A DNA stretch of 64,000 nucleotides from an uncultured bacterium (GTDB lineage Bacteria; Verrucomicrobiota; Kiritimatiellia; CAIKKV01; CAITUY01): contig CAITUY010000076.1 of assembly GCA_903895695.1 (NCBI GenBank), positions 30,624 to 94,623 on the forward strand, written 5' to 3'. The notes under the pieces were generated by a model. The model did no database searches. It worked only from the letters and a program-made list of their open reading frames with translations, and was not told the DNA's origin. Of the stretch, positions 48,340 to 56,385 are shown piece after piece. The first letter of the stretch is position 1; each line of letters begins with the position of its first letter. A program made the position numbers and the translations under genes.

Positions 48340-49830
48340 TTACCCCTTCAGCAGCGCGTTGATCGACGCCGCGGCGCGTCGGCCTTCACCCATGGCGAGA
48401 ATCACCGTGGCCGCGCCCAGCACGATGTCCCCACCCGCATAGATGCGGTCGATCGACGTCTTGCCCGTGTCGTCCACGATGATGTTGCCCCACTTCGTCA
48501 CCTGCAGGCCGCCGGTCGTGCGCGGAATCAGCGGGTTGGAGTCGTTGCCGATCGCCACAATCACCGTGTCGACGGGCATAATGAACTCGCTGCCCTTGAC
48601 CTCGACCGGCCGTCGCCGGCCGGAAGCGTCCGGCTCGCCAAGCTCGTACCGCAGGCATTCCATGCCCGTGACCAGGCCCTGTTCGTCGCCGACAATCCGC
48701 TTCGCGTTCTCCAGCAGATGGAAGATGACGCCCTCTTCCTTGGCGTGGCCCACTTCCTCGATGCGGGCGGGCATTTCCTTCTCCGTGCGCCGGTAGACGA
48801 TATGCACGGCCTCGGCCCCCAGCCGCACTGCCGTTCGCGCCGCATCCATGGCAACGTTGCCGCCGCCGAGCACGGCGACGACGCGCGACCGGAAGATCGG
48901 TGTATCGGCGCGCTCGAAATCGTGCGCCTTCATCAGGTTCACGCGCGTCAGGTACTCGTTGGCCGAAAACACGCCCACCAGGTTCTCGCCCTCGATGCCC
49001 ATGAACTTAGGCAGCCCCGCGCCCGTGCCGACAAAGGCCGCGTCGAACCCGTCCTTGTCGAGCAGATCCCTGAGTTTGCGGGTGCGGCCGATCACGAAGT
49101 TGGTGCGGACCTCGACGCCCATGGCTTGCAGCGCGCTTATTTCCGCTTCCACGATACGCTTGGGCAGCCGGAATTCGGGGATCCCGTAGACCATCACGCC
49201 GCCCGGCTTGTGGAAGGCCTCGAACATCACGACCTGGTGTCCTTCGCGGCGGACGTCCGCCGCGACCGTGATACTCGCAGGGCCCGTCCCGATCACCGCC
49301 ACCTTGCGCCCCGTCTCCGGCTTGACCGATGGCGGCAACGCCTTGCCCTGTTCGCGCTCCCAGTCGGCCACGAACCGCTCGATACGCCCGACGGCCACCG
49401 CCTTGGCCGTGTCTTTCAACGCCTTGCCGACCGTGCAGTTCTCCTGACACTGGGTTTCCTGCGGGCACACCCGCCCGCAGACGGACGGCAGCAGGCTGTT
49501 GCGCTTGATGATGCCGATCGCCGCCTGGATGTCGCCCTCGCCCGCCGCCTTGACGAACGCCGGGATGTCGATCCGGACCGGGCAACCCTCGACACACGGG
49601 GCGTTGCGGCATTGCAGGCAGCGCAGCGACTCCAACCGGCTCTGCTCAGCCGTGTAGCCCAATGCCACTTCGCTCATGGTGCGACGGCGCACCTGCGGAT
49701 CCTGGGTCGGCATTTCCTGGGGAACGATCGCCAGCCGCTCCTTGGGCGTCAACGGCTTGCCGCGTTGCAGGATGGCCTCCAGGTCGCGTTTCGCGGCAGC
49801 AGCGAGCGTCTCACGGGTCACATGGCTCAT
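48340..49830 (-). CDS. nfnB: NADPH-dependent glutamate-synthase-small-subunit-like flavoprotein (NfnB-like)
   Basis: A 496-residue flavoprotein of the GltD/NfnB family. Two Cys clusters (71, 74, 79, 83 in CLQCRNAPCVEGC; and 118, 122, 128, 132 in CGRVCPQETQCQENC) can bind two [4Fe-4S] clusters. FAD-binding VAVIGTGPAS and NADP-binding VAVLGGGNVAMDAAR follow. Together with the adjacent NfnA-like gene it would form the electron-bifurcating NADH-dependent ferredoxin:NADP oxidoreductase, or a sulfide dehydrogenase. Its ATG overlaps the stop of that gene as ATGA, so it is second in the operon. A role in glutamate synthesis is less likely because no large subunit is nearby. Confidence 0.8.
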   Translation of the reverse strand: MSHVTRETLAAAAKRDLEAILQRGKPLTPKERLAIVPQEMPTQDPQVRRRTMSEVALGYTAEQSRLESLRCLQCRNAPCVEGCPVRIDIPAFVKAAGEGDIQAAIGIIKRNSLLPSVCGRVCPQETQCQENCTVGKALKDTAKAVAVGRIERFVADWEREQGKALPPSVKPETGRKVAVIGTGPASITVAADVRREGHQVVMFEAFHKPGGVMVYGIPEFRLPKRIVEAEISALQAMGVEVRTNFVIGRTRKLRDLLDKDGFDAAFVGTGAGLPKFMGIEGENLVGVFSANEYLTRVNLMKAHDFERADTPIFRSRVVAVLGGGNVAMDAARTAVRLGAEAVHIVYRRTEKEMPARIEEVGHAKEEGVIFHLLENAKRIVGDEQGLVTGMECLRYELGEPDASGRRRPVEVKGSEFIMPVDTVIVAIGNDSNPLIPRTTGGLQVTKWGNIIVDDTGKTSIDRIYAGGDIVLGAATVILAMGEGRRAAASINALLKG

Positions 49831-50687
49831 GCGACGGCCGCTCCCTTCTGCCTGGCCGCCTGCTCCAGGTGGCACTGCTCGTGCGCATGCTCCTCCTGCC
49901 GGCGATACGCCTTCAGCCGCTTCATCATATTGTCGAAATCCACCTTGTGACCGTCGAACTCCGGGCCGTCCACGCACACGAACTTGGTCTCGCCGCCCAC
50001 GGTCACCCGGCACCCGCCGCACATGCCGGTGCCGTCGATCATGATCGTGTTGAGCGACACGAGGGTGCGCACGCCGAACGGGCGCGTCGCCTCGGCACAA
50101 AACTTCATCATGATCGGCGGTCCGATGGCCACGACGCAGGCCGGTTTGGGTTCCCGGCCGCAGATCTCCTTGAGCGGTTCTGTGACAAGGGCCTTGCGGC
50201 CGCAGGATCCGTCGTCCGTGCAGATGATCAATTCGTCGGCCAGCGCCCGCATCTGCTCCTCCATGATGAGGAGCGACTTGGTCCGCGCGCCCATAATCAC
50301 GATTACCCGGTTGCCGGCGGCCTTCATGCCCTTCACGATCGGGTGCAGTGGGGCCACGCCGATGCCGCCGCCCACGCACACGACCGTCCCCACCCGCTCG
50401 ATGTGCGTCGGATGCCCCAGGGGGCCGAGCACGCTCTCGATGGTGTCGCCCACGTTCTTTTCGGCGAGAAGGTGGGTGGTCCTTCCCACGGTCTGGAAGA
50501 TGATCGCGATCCAGCCCTGCTCCGCGTCCGCATCGGCGATCGTGAGCGGGATGCGCTCGCCGAAGTCGTTGTTGATCTGCAGGATGATGAACTGCCCCGG
50601 GAGGCGCTCACGGGCGATCAACGGCGCTTCGACCTTCATCATGAACACGTCGTCGGATAGCTGAGTCTTGGACAGAATTCGGTTCAT
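49827..50687 (-). CDS. nfnA: Ferredoxin-NADP reductase alpha-type subunit (NfnA-like)
   Basis: A 286-residue FNR-fold protein. The N-terminal FAD-binding barrel (LPGQFIILQINNDFGERIPLTIAD) is followed by an NAD-binding domain with GGGIGVAPLHPIVKG. Near the C-terminus, MCGGCRV and KFVCVDGPEFDGH supply a [2Fe-2S] Cys set in the order seen in NfnA and dihydroorotate-dehydrogenase electron-transfer subunits. It is the first gene of the pair with the GltD-like gene. The ATG at 50687 begins the FNR barrel; an upstream in-frame start at 50753 is unlikely. It diverges from the NifU-like gene. Confidence 0.82.
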   Translation of the reverse strand: MNRILSKTQLSDDVFMMKVEAPLIARERLPGQFIILQINNDFGERIPLTIADADAEQGWIAIIFQTVGRTTHLLAEKNVGDTIESVLGPLGHPTHIERVGTVVCVGGGIGVAPLHPIVKGMKAAGNRVIVIMGARTKSLLIMEEQMRALADELIICTDDGSCGRKALVTEPLKEICGREPKPACVVAIGPPIMMKFCAEATRPFGVRTLVSLNTIMIDGTGMCGGCRVTVGGETKFVCVDGPEFDGHKVDFDNMMKRLKAYRRQEEHAHEQCHLEQAARQKGAAVA

Positions 50688-50781
50688 AAGGATCAACCTG
50701 TAACTGTATCGGTAATAGCCGGGAATGATCGCAGGAAAGGGGGGGGCGTTCAAGCCACAACTCCCCCCTGCCCTCGTTTCT

Positions 50782-50810
50782 TGAACGACCCGCGAGCTTC
50801 TGCCATACTG
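50782..50810 (+). promoter_or_regulatory. Promoter of the NifU-like gene
   Basis: TTGAAC (50782-50787), 17-base spacer, CATACT (50805-50810), 27 bases before the ATG. The -35 is close to consensus and the -10 matches four of six positions. The gap is shared with the divergent nfnA-like gene. Confidence 0.5.
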
Positions 50811-50837
50811 GGGTTGTGAAGTGAAAGGAAATCACCC

Positions 50838-51059
50838 ATGGAAGACAAAATCCGAGCGAAACTCGAAGAGTTACGTAAGTTTTTGCAGGCCGACGGCGGC
50901 GATATGGATGTGGTCGGCATCGAAGGCGCGGCTGTAAAGCTCCGCCTGAAAGGTGCCTGCGGGGGGTGCCCTCACGCCACCATGACGATCAAACAGGGCA
51001 TCGAGCGCATCCTCCGGGAGCAGATCGACGAGACCATCACGGTCGAGCAGGTACGCTAG
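50838..51059 (+). CDS. NifU-C-terminal-domain (Nfu) Fe-S scaffold protein
   Basis: A 73-residue standalone NifU-like C-terminal domain. It has the typical start (MEDKIRAKLEELRKFLQADGGD) and Cys41-x2-Cys44 in GACGGCP, the pair that holds a labile [4Fe-4S] cluster between two subunits for transfer to apoproteins. GAAAGGAAATC precedes the ATG. A location next to the iron-sulfur NfnAB pair is suggestive but not proof of a shared job. It is followed after 17 bases by an ABC-2 permease, which may be co-transcribed. Confidence 0.85.
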   Translation: MEDKIRAKLEELRKFLQADGGDMDVVGIEGAAVKLRLKGACGGCPHATMTIKQGIERILREQIDETITVEQVR

Positions 51060-51076
51060 GCCGGGACGAGCCCTCG

Positions 51077-52039
51077 ATGGCCGTTAGACCGATGCCGTTG
51101 TTCTACCTGACCCGGCTGGCGTTCACGGAACTCGTGCGCCAGCCGGTGTGCTTGCTGATTGCGCTCGCCTCGGTGGCGCTTTCAACGGGCCTGCCGCTGA
51201 TGATCGCTCATCAACTCGGCCAGCAGGGCGGACTCGCGCGGGATGGAGCCTTGGCCTTTGAACTCACGGGTGGCGCGATCCTGGCCGCCTATGCGGCGTG
51301 CTCCACGCTGTCACGCGAGATGCACAGCGGGACGATCCTCGCCATACTGAGTCGTCCGATCAGTCGCGAAACGCTCTTTCTGGCGAAGTTCGCGGCCGTG
51401 GCGCTCCTCGTGATGCTCTTCACAATCTGTTCGGCCTGCGCCGCACTGCTGGCCGAACGCCTGGCCCCCCGCTTCTTCGAGACTGACTGGTACGGCGTGC
51501 GCCTCCTGCTGGCCGTGCCTGTCGCCGTATTCGTGCCTGGCGCGCTCCTGAACTGGCGACGCGGCTCGAACGTCGCCGCCTGGGGGTGGTGCTTCCTGGT
51601 CGTGGCGCTGGTGCTCGTCACGGCGGCCCTCAGCCGCGTCGACGCCGAGGGCCACGTCGGCCGCTTCGGCGAATTTCTCGACTGGCGCCTCGTGCCGGCC
51701 GCCATGCTGGTCGGCGCCGGGCTCCTCATCCTTGCCGCCTTCGCGCTCGGGCTGGCCGCGCATTTGCCCCTGGCCCCCACCGTCGTGCTGCTCCTGGTGC
51801 TGCTCTTCGCCGGCCTGCTCTCGGGATACGTCGCGCACCTCGCCTCGCGCTGGCCCCCGGTTGCGACGGCCATCCGGACACTGCTGCCCGATTTCCAGAT
51901 GTTCTGGCCGGCCGACGACCTGGCCGGCGACGCCGCGCTGAGCTGGCGTTCCGTTGGCGCCGCAGCGCTCTACGGACTGGTCTACACGACGGGCGTGCTC
52001 TGCCTCGGCACCGCCGCCTTCCGCAACCGACAGTTCTAA
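51077..52039 (+). CDS. ABC-2-type transporter permease
   Basis: A 320-residue polytopic membrane protein with about six hydrophobic spans: LTRLAFTELVRQPVCLLIAL near the start, then AALLVMLFTICSACAALLA, WGWCFLVVALVLVTAALS and LAPTVVLLLVLLFAGLLSGY. The pattern STLSREMHSGTILAILSRPISRETLFLAKF is typical of ABC-2 permeases. The ATG at 51077 is preferred; an in-frame ATG follows at 51092. Two bases separate its stop from the ATPase start. With the ATPase and second permease it forms an exporter of unknown substrate. Confidence 0.75.
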   Translation: MAVRPMPLFYLTRLAFTELVRQPVCLLIALASVALSTGLPLMIAHQLGQQGGLARDGALAFELTGGAILAAYAACSTLSREMHSGTILAILSRPISRETLFLAKFAAVALLVMLFTICSACAALLAERLAPRFFETDWYGVRLLLAVPVAVFVPGALLNWRRGSNVAAWGWCFLVVALVLVTAALSRVDAEGHVGRFGEFLDWRLVPAAMLVGAGLLILAAFALGLAAHLPLAPTVVLLLVLLFAGLLSGYVAHLASRWPPVATAIRTLLPDFQMFWPADDLAGDAALSWRSVGAAALYGLVYTTGVLCLGTAAFRNRQF

Positions 52040-52041
52040 CC

Positions 52042-52926
52042 ATGAGTACAATCCCCCACGATGCACCCGCCGTGATCGACGCCCGGGGCCTGAACAAGGT
52101 CTTCCGCGATTTCTGGGGTCGCCCCAAAGTCCGCGCCGTGCAGGACCTGACGCTGGAGGTCCGTTCCGGCGAGGTGTTCGGCCTTCTCGGGCCGAACGGT
52201 TCGGGCAAGAGCACGACCATCAAAATGCTCCTCGGCCTGCTCTATCCCACGTCCGGCGAACTCCGGGTCCTGGGCGGCTCGCCGCGCGACGCCGCCACCC
52301 GCGAGCGCCTTGGCTACATGCCGGAAGAGTCCTACCTCTACAAGTACTTGACCGCCCAGGAAACCCTGGAGTTCTATGCCTCGCTCGGTGGCCTTAGGAG
52401 CCGGCGACGAAGGCAGCGCGTGGACGAAATGATTGAGCTCGTGGGTCTGGCCTCCGCGCGCCATCGGCGCGTGGGCGAATTCTCAAAGGGCATGGCCCGG
52501 CGCGTCGGCTTCGCCCAGGCACTCATCCACGATCCCGATGTACTCCTCCTCGACGAGCCCACCTCCGGCCTCGACCCCATTGGCTGCCGCCAGGTCAAGG
52601 ACCTGATCCTGGACCTCGCGCGGCGGGGCAAGACGATCCTCGTTTGCTCCCATTACCTGGCCGACATGCAGGACGTGTGCGACCGGGTGGCCATCCTGCT
52701 CGACGGCCGGGTCTGCGCCCAGGGGCCCGTGCGGGAACTTGTCCGCCAGCCCGATACGTGGCGGATCACGCTGGAAGGCGTGGATGACGCGCTCCGCGAC
52801 CGGCTCGTGGCTTACCTGCAGGAGCAATGCGGACGGCCCGTGGCCGTGGAACCGGCCGGTCGTTCGCTCGAATCGCTCTTCGTCGACGTCGTCACCCGTC
52901 AACGCGCGGCCAGTCCGCCGCCATGA
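52042..52926 (+). CDS. ABC transporter ATP-binding protein
   Basis: A 294-residue ATPase. Walker A is GPNGSGKST, the signature is EFSKGMARR (as in ABC-2 exporters, instead of LSGGQ) and Walker B/D-loop is VLLLDEPTSGLDP, with the H-loop His in VCSHY. The C-terminal extension ends in a proline-rich tail. It sits between two permeases: two bases after the first, and its stop overlaps the start of the second as ATGA. Confidence 0.9.
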   Translation: MSTIPHDAPAVIDARGLNKVFRDFWGRPKVRAVQDLTLEVRSGEVFGLLGPNGSGKSTTIKMLLGLLYPTSGELRVLGGSPRDAATRERLGYMPEESYLYKYLTAQETLEFYASLGGLRSRRRRQRVDEMIELVGLASARHRRVGEFSKGMARRVGFAQALIHDPDVLLLDEPTSGLDPIGCRQVKDLILDLARRGKTILVCSHYLADMQDVCDRVAILLDGRVCAQGPVRELVRQPDTWRITLEGVDDALRDRLVAYLQEQCGRPVAVEPAGRSLESLFVDVVTRQRAASPPP

Positions 52927-54233
52927 ACCTGCCGCGCCTAGTCGCCATCGTGCGCCTGACGTTACGCGACGCCGTGCGTTCGCGCGTCGTCGTCTCGCTT
53001 CTGGCGGCCCTGCTGCTGGTGCTGGTGGGACTGCCCCTGCTGGTCCAGAGCGACGGCACGCCGGCGGGACGGCTGCGGATCATCCTGGAGTACGCCCTCG
53101 CCGCGGCCATCGGCCTGCTATCGGCCGCGACGCTGTGGGCCGGCTGCGCCACCGTGGCCGCCGAGTTGCAGGACCGCCGCCTGTTCATCGTGCTCGCCAA
53201 GCCGGTCCACCGCTGGGAGATCTGGCTCGGCAAATGGTTGGGCATCGTTGTCATGGACGCCGCCGCGCTGGCCGTAACGGGCCTCGTGGTGGCGGCCCTG
53301 GTAGCCGTCATCCGCCCGGCGGGAGGCGCCGACTCGCAATTCGAGGCGCTGCTCTCCGCCCGGGACACGTTTCATCCGGACTGGGCGGCGGCCGGGCTCG
53401 TCCGTGCCGTTCCCGCAGCGGCCGGCGACACCCGGCAATTCGAGCCGAAGAGCGTAGCCCTTCTGCCGGGCCATTCGCTCGACTTCACGTTCCCCGTATC
53501 CGCGACGGCGCCGGGCGGGCCCATGGAACTGCGCGCCAGGCTCGGCTCGGCACGCCCGAACCGAGCCCCGTTCGCCAGCCTCTGGGAGTTCGGGCCGCCC
53601 GGAAAGCCGGTGAGCGTCGTGACCTCGACGAATGCGCCGGGCCTGTCCATGGCGCTGGCCGTACCGGCGGCCGCGTGGAGCCCCGGGGGTGTGCATGTCC
53701 GGCTTACCAATCCTGTGGGGCGGGATCCAGCCACGCTCGTGCTGGGCACGGGCGTCGGCGGCGTCGAACTGCTCGTGCCGCGCGACGGGTTTGCCGTCAA
53801 CCTCACGAGGGGTCTCCTCGTGGTGTTTGCGCGGCTGGCCTTCCTCGCGGCCCTGGGTGTCACGGCGGGTTGCCTCTTGTCGTTGCCCGTGGCCGTCTTC
53901 GTTTCGATCTTCGTCCTCGTGCTGATCGCCTCGGCCGGCTACGTGCAAACCGTGGCGGTTACCGGGATGTACTATATTCCGCTCGAATCCGAAGCGCCGG
54001 AGCTCGGTTGGCTCGACCGTGTGGTCCTGGGGGTGTTCCGAATCATGAACGTGGCGACCGCGCCGTTGATCCGGCTGGAACCGGTTGCACTCTTGGCTGA
54101 TGGCCGCCGGGTGGCCTGGGCCATAGTGGCGGAGGCCGGCCTGCTGCTCGGGCTCGCCTATTCGGCGGTCGCGTCGCTCTTCGGCCTCTGGTTTTTTACC
54201 CGCCGCGAAGTGGGACGAGCCGGGACGGAGTGA
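52923..54233 (+). CDS. ABC-2-type permease with a large extracytoplasmic domain
   Basis: A 436-residue permease. The N-terminus (LTLRDAVRSRVVVSLLAALLLVLVGL) and the following span with CATVAAELQDRRLFIVLAKPVHRWEIWLGKWLGI match ABC-2 permeases. A soluble region of about 180 residues (roughly 135-315) lies between the early and late spans, and is presumably outside the cytoplasm. The last third holds four hydrophobic spans. It is coupled to the ATPase by a four-base overlap and ends 11 bases before convergent hisI. The substrate is unknown. Confidence 0.75.
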   Translation: MNLPRLVAIVRLTLRDAVRSRVVVSLLAALLLVLVGLPLLVQSDGTPAGRLRIILEYALAAAIGLLSAATLWAGCATVAAELQDRRLFIVLAKPVHRWEIWLGKWLGIVVMDAAALAVTGLVVAALVAVIRPAGGADSQFEALLSARDTFHPDWAAAGLVRAVPAAAGDTRQFEPKSVALLPGHSLDFTFPVSATAPGGPMELRARLGSARPNRAPFASLWEFGPPGKPVSVVTSTNAPGLSMALAVPAAAWSPGGVHVRLTNPVGRDPATLVLGTGVGGVELLVPRDGFAVNLTRGLLVVFARLAFLAALGVTAGCLLSLPVAVFVSIFVLVLIASAGYVQTVAVTGMYYIPLESEAPELGWLDRVVLGVFRIMNVATAPLIRLEPVALLADGRRVAWAIVAEAGLLLGLAYSAVASLFGLWFFTRREVGRAGTE

Positions 54234-54244
54234 GCGGCGGGCCC

Positions 54245-54655
54245 TTACGGGTCCAGGAACTCGAGGACGGATGTCTGCGGGTTGAGCCGGCGGTAATAGC
54301 AGTTGCGCGCCTTCCCCGCTTTGTTCTTGGTGTGGCAGATGCCGCCGCGGCGGGGCCTGACCTGGTACACGATTGAGTTCTGCTCGCAGTTGACCAGGAC
54401 CTCGATCAGGTCGTACGTCTCGCCCGAGGTCTTGCCCTTCTCCCACAGCTCGTTGCGCGACGTGCTCCAGAACACGGCGGTCTTGGTTTCCAAGGCCACC
54501 TTCAACGCGCGTTCGTTCACGTAGGCGATCAGGATCACCTCATGCGTATCGGCATTCTGGACGGCCACCGGGATTACATCCGGACACGCCTTGGCCACCT
54601 TGGCAAGCTTGCCGAAATCCAGCATCAGCCGCGACCCTTCCTCAAGTTCCTTCAT
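54245..54655 (-). CDS. hisI: Phosphoribosyl-AMP cyclohydrolase (HisI), variant metal site
   Basis: A 136-residue HisI-type cyclohydrolase for histidine synthesis, acting on phosphoribosyl-AMP. WSTSRNELWEKGKTSGE is the family signature. The Zn-binding Cys set is present (Cys90, Cys107 in GGICHTK and Cys119 in RNCYYRR). The usual Mg-binding Asp trio (D-C-D-x-D) reads N-C-E-Q-N (89-93), an unusual change. GGGAGA lies seven bases before the ATG. It is monocistronic. Confidence 0.85.
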   Translation of the reverse strand: MKELEEGSRLMLDFGKLAKVAKACPDVIPVAVQNADTHEVILIAYVNERALKVALETKTAVFWSTSRNELWEKGKTSGETYDLIEVLVNCEQNSIVYQVRPRRGGICHTKNKAGKARNCYYRRLNPQTSVLEFLDP

Positions 54656-54736
54656 GAGAGCATCTCCCTGATCGATTGAGGGCTGTACTTTAGCGGCCGG
54701 GACCCAAGCTTGCCAAACCCTTTTTCAGAATCCACC

Positions 54737-54764
54737 GTTCACTGTTCACCGTTCACTATTCACT
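54737..54764. repeat. 7-base tandem repeat (four units)
   Basis: Four seven-base units run head to tail: GTTCACT, GTTCACC, GTTCACT, ATTCACT. They lie in the 212-base gap between hisI and the outer-membrane barrel gene. The gap otherwise shows only a possible TATGAT box at 54820-54825. Confidence 0.6.
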
Positions 54765-54867
54765 TCGCCCCACCGTCCCCACCACCTTCCCCTTGACCGG
54801 AGCCGCCCCGTTTGCGCAGTATGATGCCTGACCCGGCCAGCCCGGGACACAGGAAGTGAGGAATCTC

Positions 54868-55485
54868 ATGATGGCGAAACGGTGGATGGCAGGGACAGGC
54901 GTTGGGCTGGCGCTCGCCTGGAATTCGTGCGTCTTGGCCCAGGGTGTCGGCCTGCAAGTGGCGGACACGGCCGACAACCGCACCGCCGGCGAGACCGAGT
55001 TCACGCTCGGCACGGTGCTTGCCACTCACATGGCTTCCACGGCGGGCCGCGCGCAGGTTTCGGTACAGGACAACTTCCGCGTGTTTGCCGATCTCGGCTG
55101 GTCCGATCCGGATACCGGTCGCGGCAACCTCGCCGCGCAGGTGGGCGGGCTCTACGCGCTCGACCTTGATCTTGTCAGTGACTTGGGCATCCGTCTGGCG
55201 GGCTACTATGTCGACACGGATACGGTCAATCTCATGGGTGGCGACCTCATGCTCCTCTCCAGCGGCGAGTTGCTCCTGGACGGCCTGTTCCTGTATGGCG
55301 GCCTCGGGGTGGACGTGGCGGATCGCGAGACCGCGATCTCGCTCACCGAATCCTCCGATCACACGGAAATCAACCCGGCCGTAACCATTGGCGCCTTGTA
55401 CCGCCTGACGGCCCATGTCTCGGCCTACGTCGAAGCCTCGCACGTCGATGAAGGGATGATCGGGTTTGGGGTGAAGTACCGGTAA
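54868..55485 (+). CDS. Small outer-membrane beta-barrel protein
   Basis: About 205 residues with a signal peptide (MAGTGVGLALAWNSCVLAQG). The mature part has alternating hydrophobic/polar strands (QVSVQDNFRVFADLGW, GIRLAGYYVDTD, HVSAYVEASHV) and ends in an aromatic-free strand IGFGVKYR, which fits an eight-stranded outer-membrane barrel. The start at 54868 follows GTGAGGAA; an adjacent ATG at 54871 is equally possible, and a GTG at 54856 would extend it by four residues. Function unknown. Confidence 0.6.
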   Translation: MMAKRWMAGTGVGLALAWNSCVLAQGVGLQVADTADNRTAGETEFTLGTVLATHMASTAGRAQVSVQDNFRVFADLGWSDPDTGRGNLAAQVGGLYALDLDLVSDLGIRLAGYYVDTDTVNLMGGDLMLLSSGELLLDGLFLYGGLGVDVADRETAISLTESSDHTEINPAVTIGALYRLTAHVSAYVEASHVDEGMIGFGVKYR

Positions 55486-55502
55486 GCCGGCTGGCAGGCG
55501 GC

Positions 55503-55531
55503 TTGACAGCGACCGCCGGAACCGGCATCAT
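55503..55531 (+). promoter_or_regulatory. Promoter of tRNA-Val
   Basis: TTGACA (55503-55508), 17-base spacer, CATCAT (55526-55531), ending 17 bases before the tRNA 5' end. The -35 is perfect. Confidence 0.5.
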
Positions 55532-55548
55532 GCCGCCCTTCTGTTCGA

Positions 55549-55625
55549 GGGCGTTTAGCTCAGTTGGTTAGAGCGCTTGCCTCACATGCAAGAGGTCACT
55601 GGTTCGAATCCAGTAACGCCCACCA
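55549..55625 (+). tRNA. tRNA-Val (CAC)
   Basis: A 77-nt tRNA with encoded CCA. Acceptor arms GGGCGTT and AACGCCC pair perfectly. The anticodon stem CTTGC/GCAAG encloses CTCACAT, giving anticodon CAC for valine. The T arm ACTGG/CCAGT encloses TTCGAAT. Confidence 0.95.
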
Positions 55626-55668
55626 TCCTTCGCTCGCCGCTACCGCGCCGAGCTACGGCAGGCCAGCC

Positions 55669-56142
55669 TTACCGTTTCTCGAACTCCAAGGCTTCGCGCA
55701 ATTGAGTGATGGCCCCGTCGCACAGGAGCAATGCGCACTCACGGTGACCGCCAAAGTGGTTCTCGGCGTGTTCCAGGTGCTGCTTGGCTTCCTCCAGCAC
55801 GAGCATGGCGCGACGCATGGGATGGACCTCGGGGTGTTCCCACGGCGGCACCTTGCCCTCCGGAACATGCGCCCACCGCAAAGCCTCACGCAACTGTTCG
55901 ACGGTCGCCTTGCACATCACCACGGCGGACTCACGATGACCGCCAAAGTCATGGCTGGCATGCTCCATGAAGCTTACCGCGTGTTCCACTTCAAAGACGG
56001 CGTGCTGTAACTGCAGGTGCTCCTCAACGGCCTGTTTCTCCGCCTTTTCGATTCCGGCCTTCCGCATATCGGCCGCCATCCCCACGCTTCCCGCGAGGAA
56101 CGCACATCCCGCCGCCACCGCCATCACCGCTTTGCTTTTCAT
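55669..56142 (-). CDS. Periplasmic His/Glu-rich protein with internal duplication (SmbP-like)
   Basis: A 157-residue exported protein with a signal peptide (AVMAVAAGCAFLAGSVGMAA). The mature part is helical and rich in His and Glu. Two copies of a 38-residue unit (about 54-91 and 117-154) share FGGHRE(S/C)A and QLREAL. This resembles the small metal-binding protein SmbP of ammonia oxidisers, which binds copper and other divalent metals through a helical bundle. Each repeat also has a Cys. Metal binding is inferred. GAGGA precedes the ATG, and an imperfect palindrome (56159-56181) lies just upstream. Confidence 0.65.
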   Translation of the reverse strand: MKSKAVMAVAAGCAFLAGSVGMAADMRKAGIEKAEKQAVEEHLQLQHAVFEVEHAVSFMEHASHDFGGHRESAVVMCKATVEQLREALRWAHVPEGKVPPWEHPEVHPMRRAMLVLEEAKQHLEHAENHFGGHRECALLLCDGAITQLREALEFEKR

Positions 56143-56158
56143 GGGTCAGTCCTCAATT

Positions 56159-56181
56159 GGTCGAGCGAGGCCTCGCCGACC
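56159..56181. repeat. Palindrome upstream of the SmbP-like gene
   Basis: A GC-rich inverted repeat whose core GCGAGGCCTCGC is a perfect 12-base palindrome, extended by GGTCG and CGACC arms with one bulged base. It lies 16 bases upstream of the SmbP-like start codon, next to its ribosome binding site. It could be an operator or leader hairpin. The rest of the 243-base gap (56143-56385) shows no gene. Confidence 0.4.
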
Positions 56182-56385
56182 GCGCCCGTATCTATAGCAA
56201 AAGAACGATAGGACCGGGACATTATTGTAGACTTCAACGGACTTGGCCCGACTTCTTCGCGCCAGCGATGGCTAATGGGATCCGTGGCGAATCCAGCTAT
56301 ACAATCATGGGCTGTCACGCCCGGAGGTAGCTGAAGGGCTCTCACACGAAGGCACGGATGGCAGGACAGCCGGGATCAGCCTCTG

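Noticed and set aside
54793..54825. Promoter of the outer-membrane barrel gene (TTGACC with TATGAT)
   Set aside because: The spacer is 21 bases, too long for a normal sigma-70 promoter; TATGAT alone is weak evidence.
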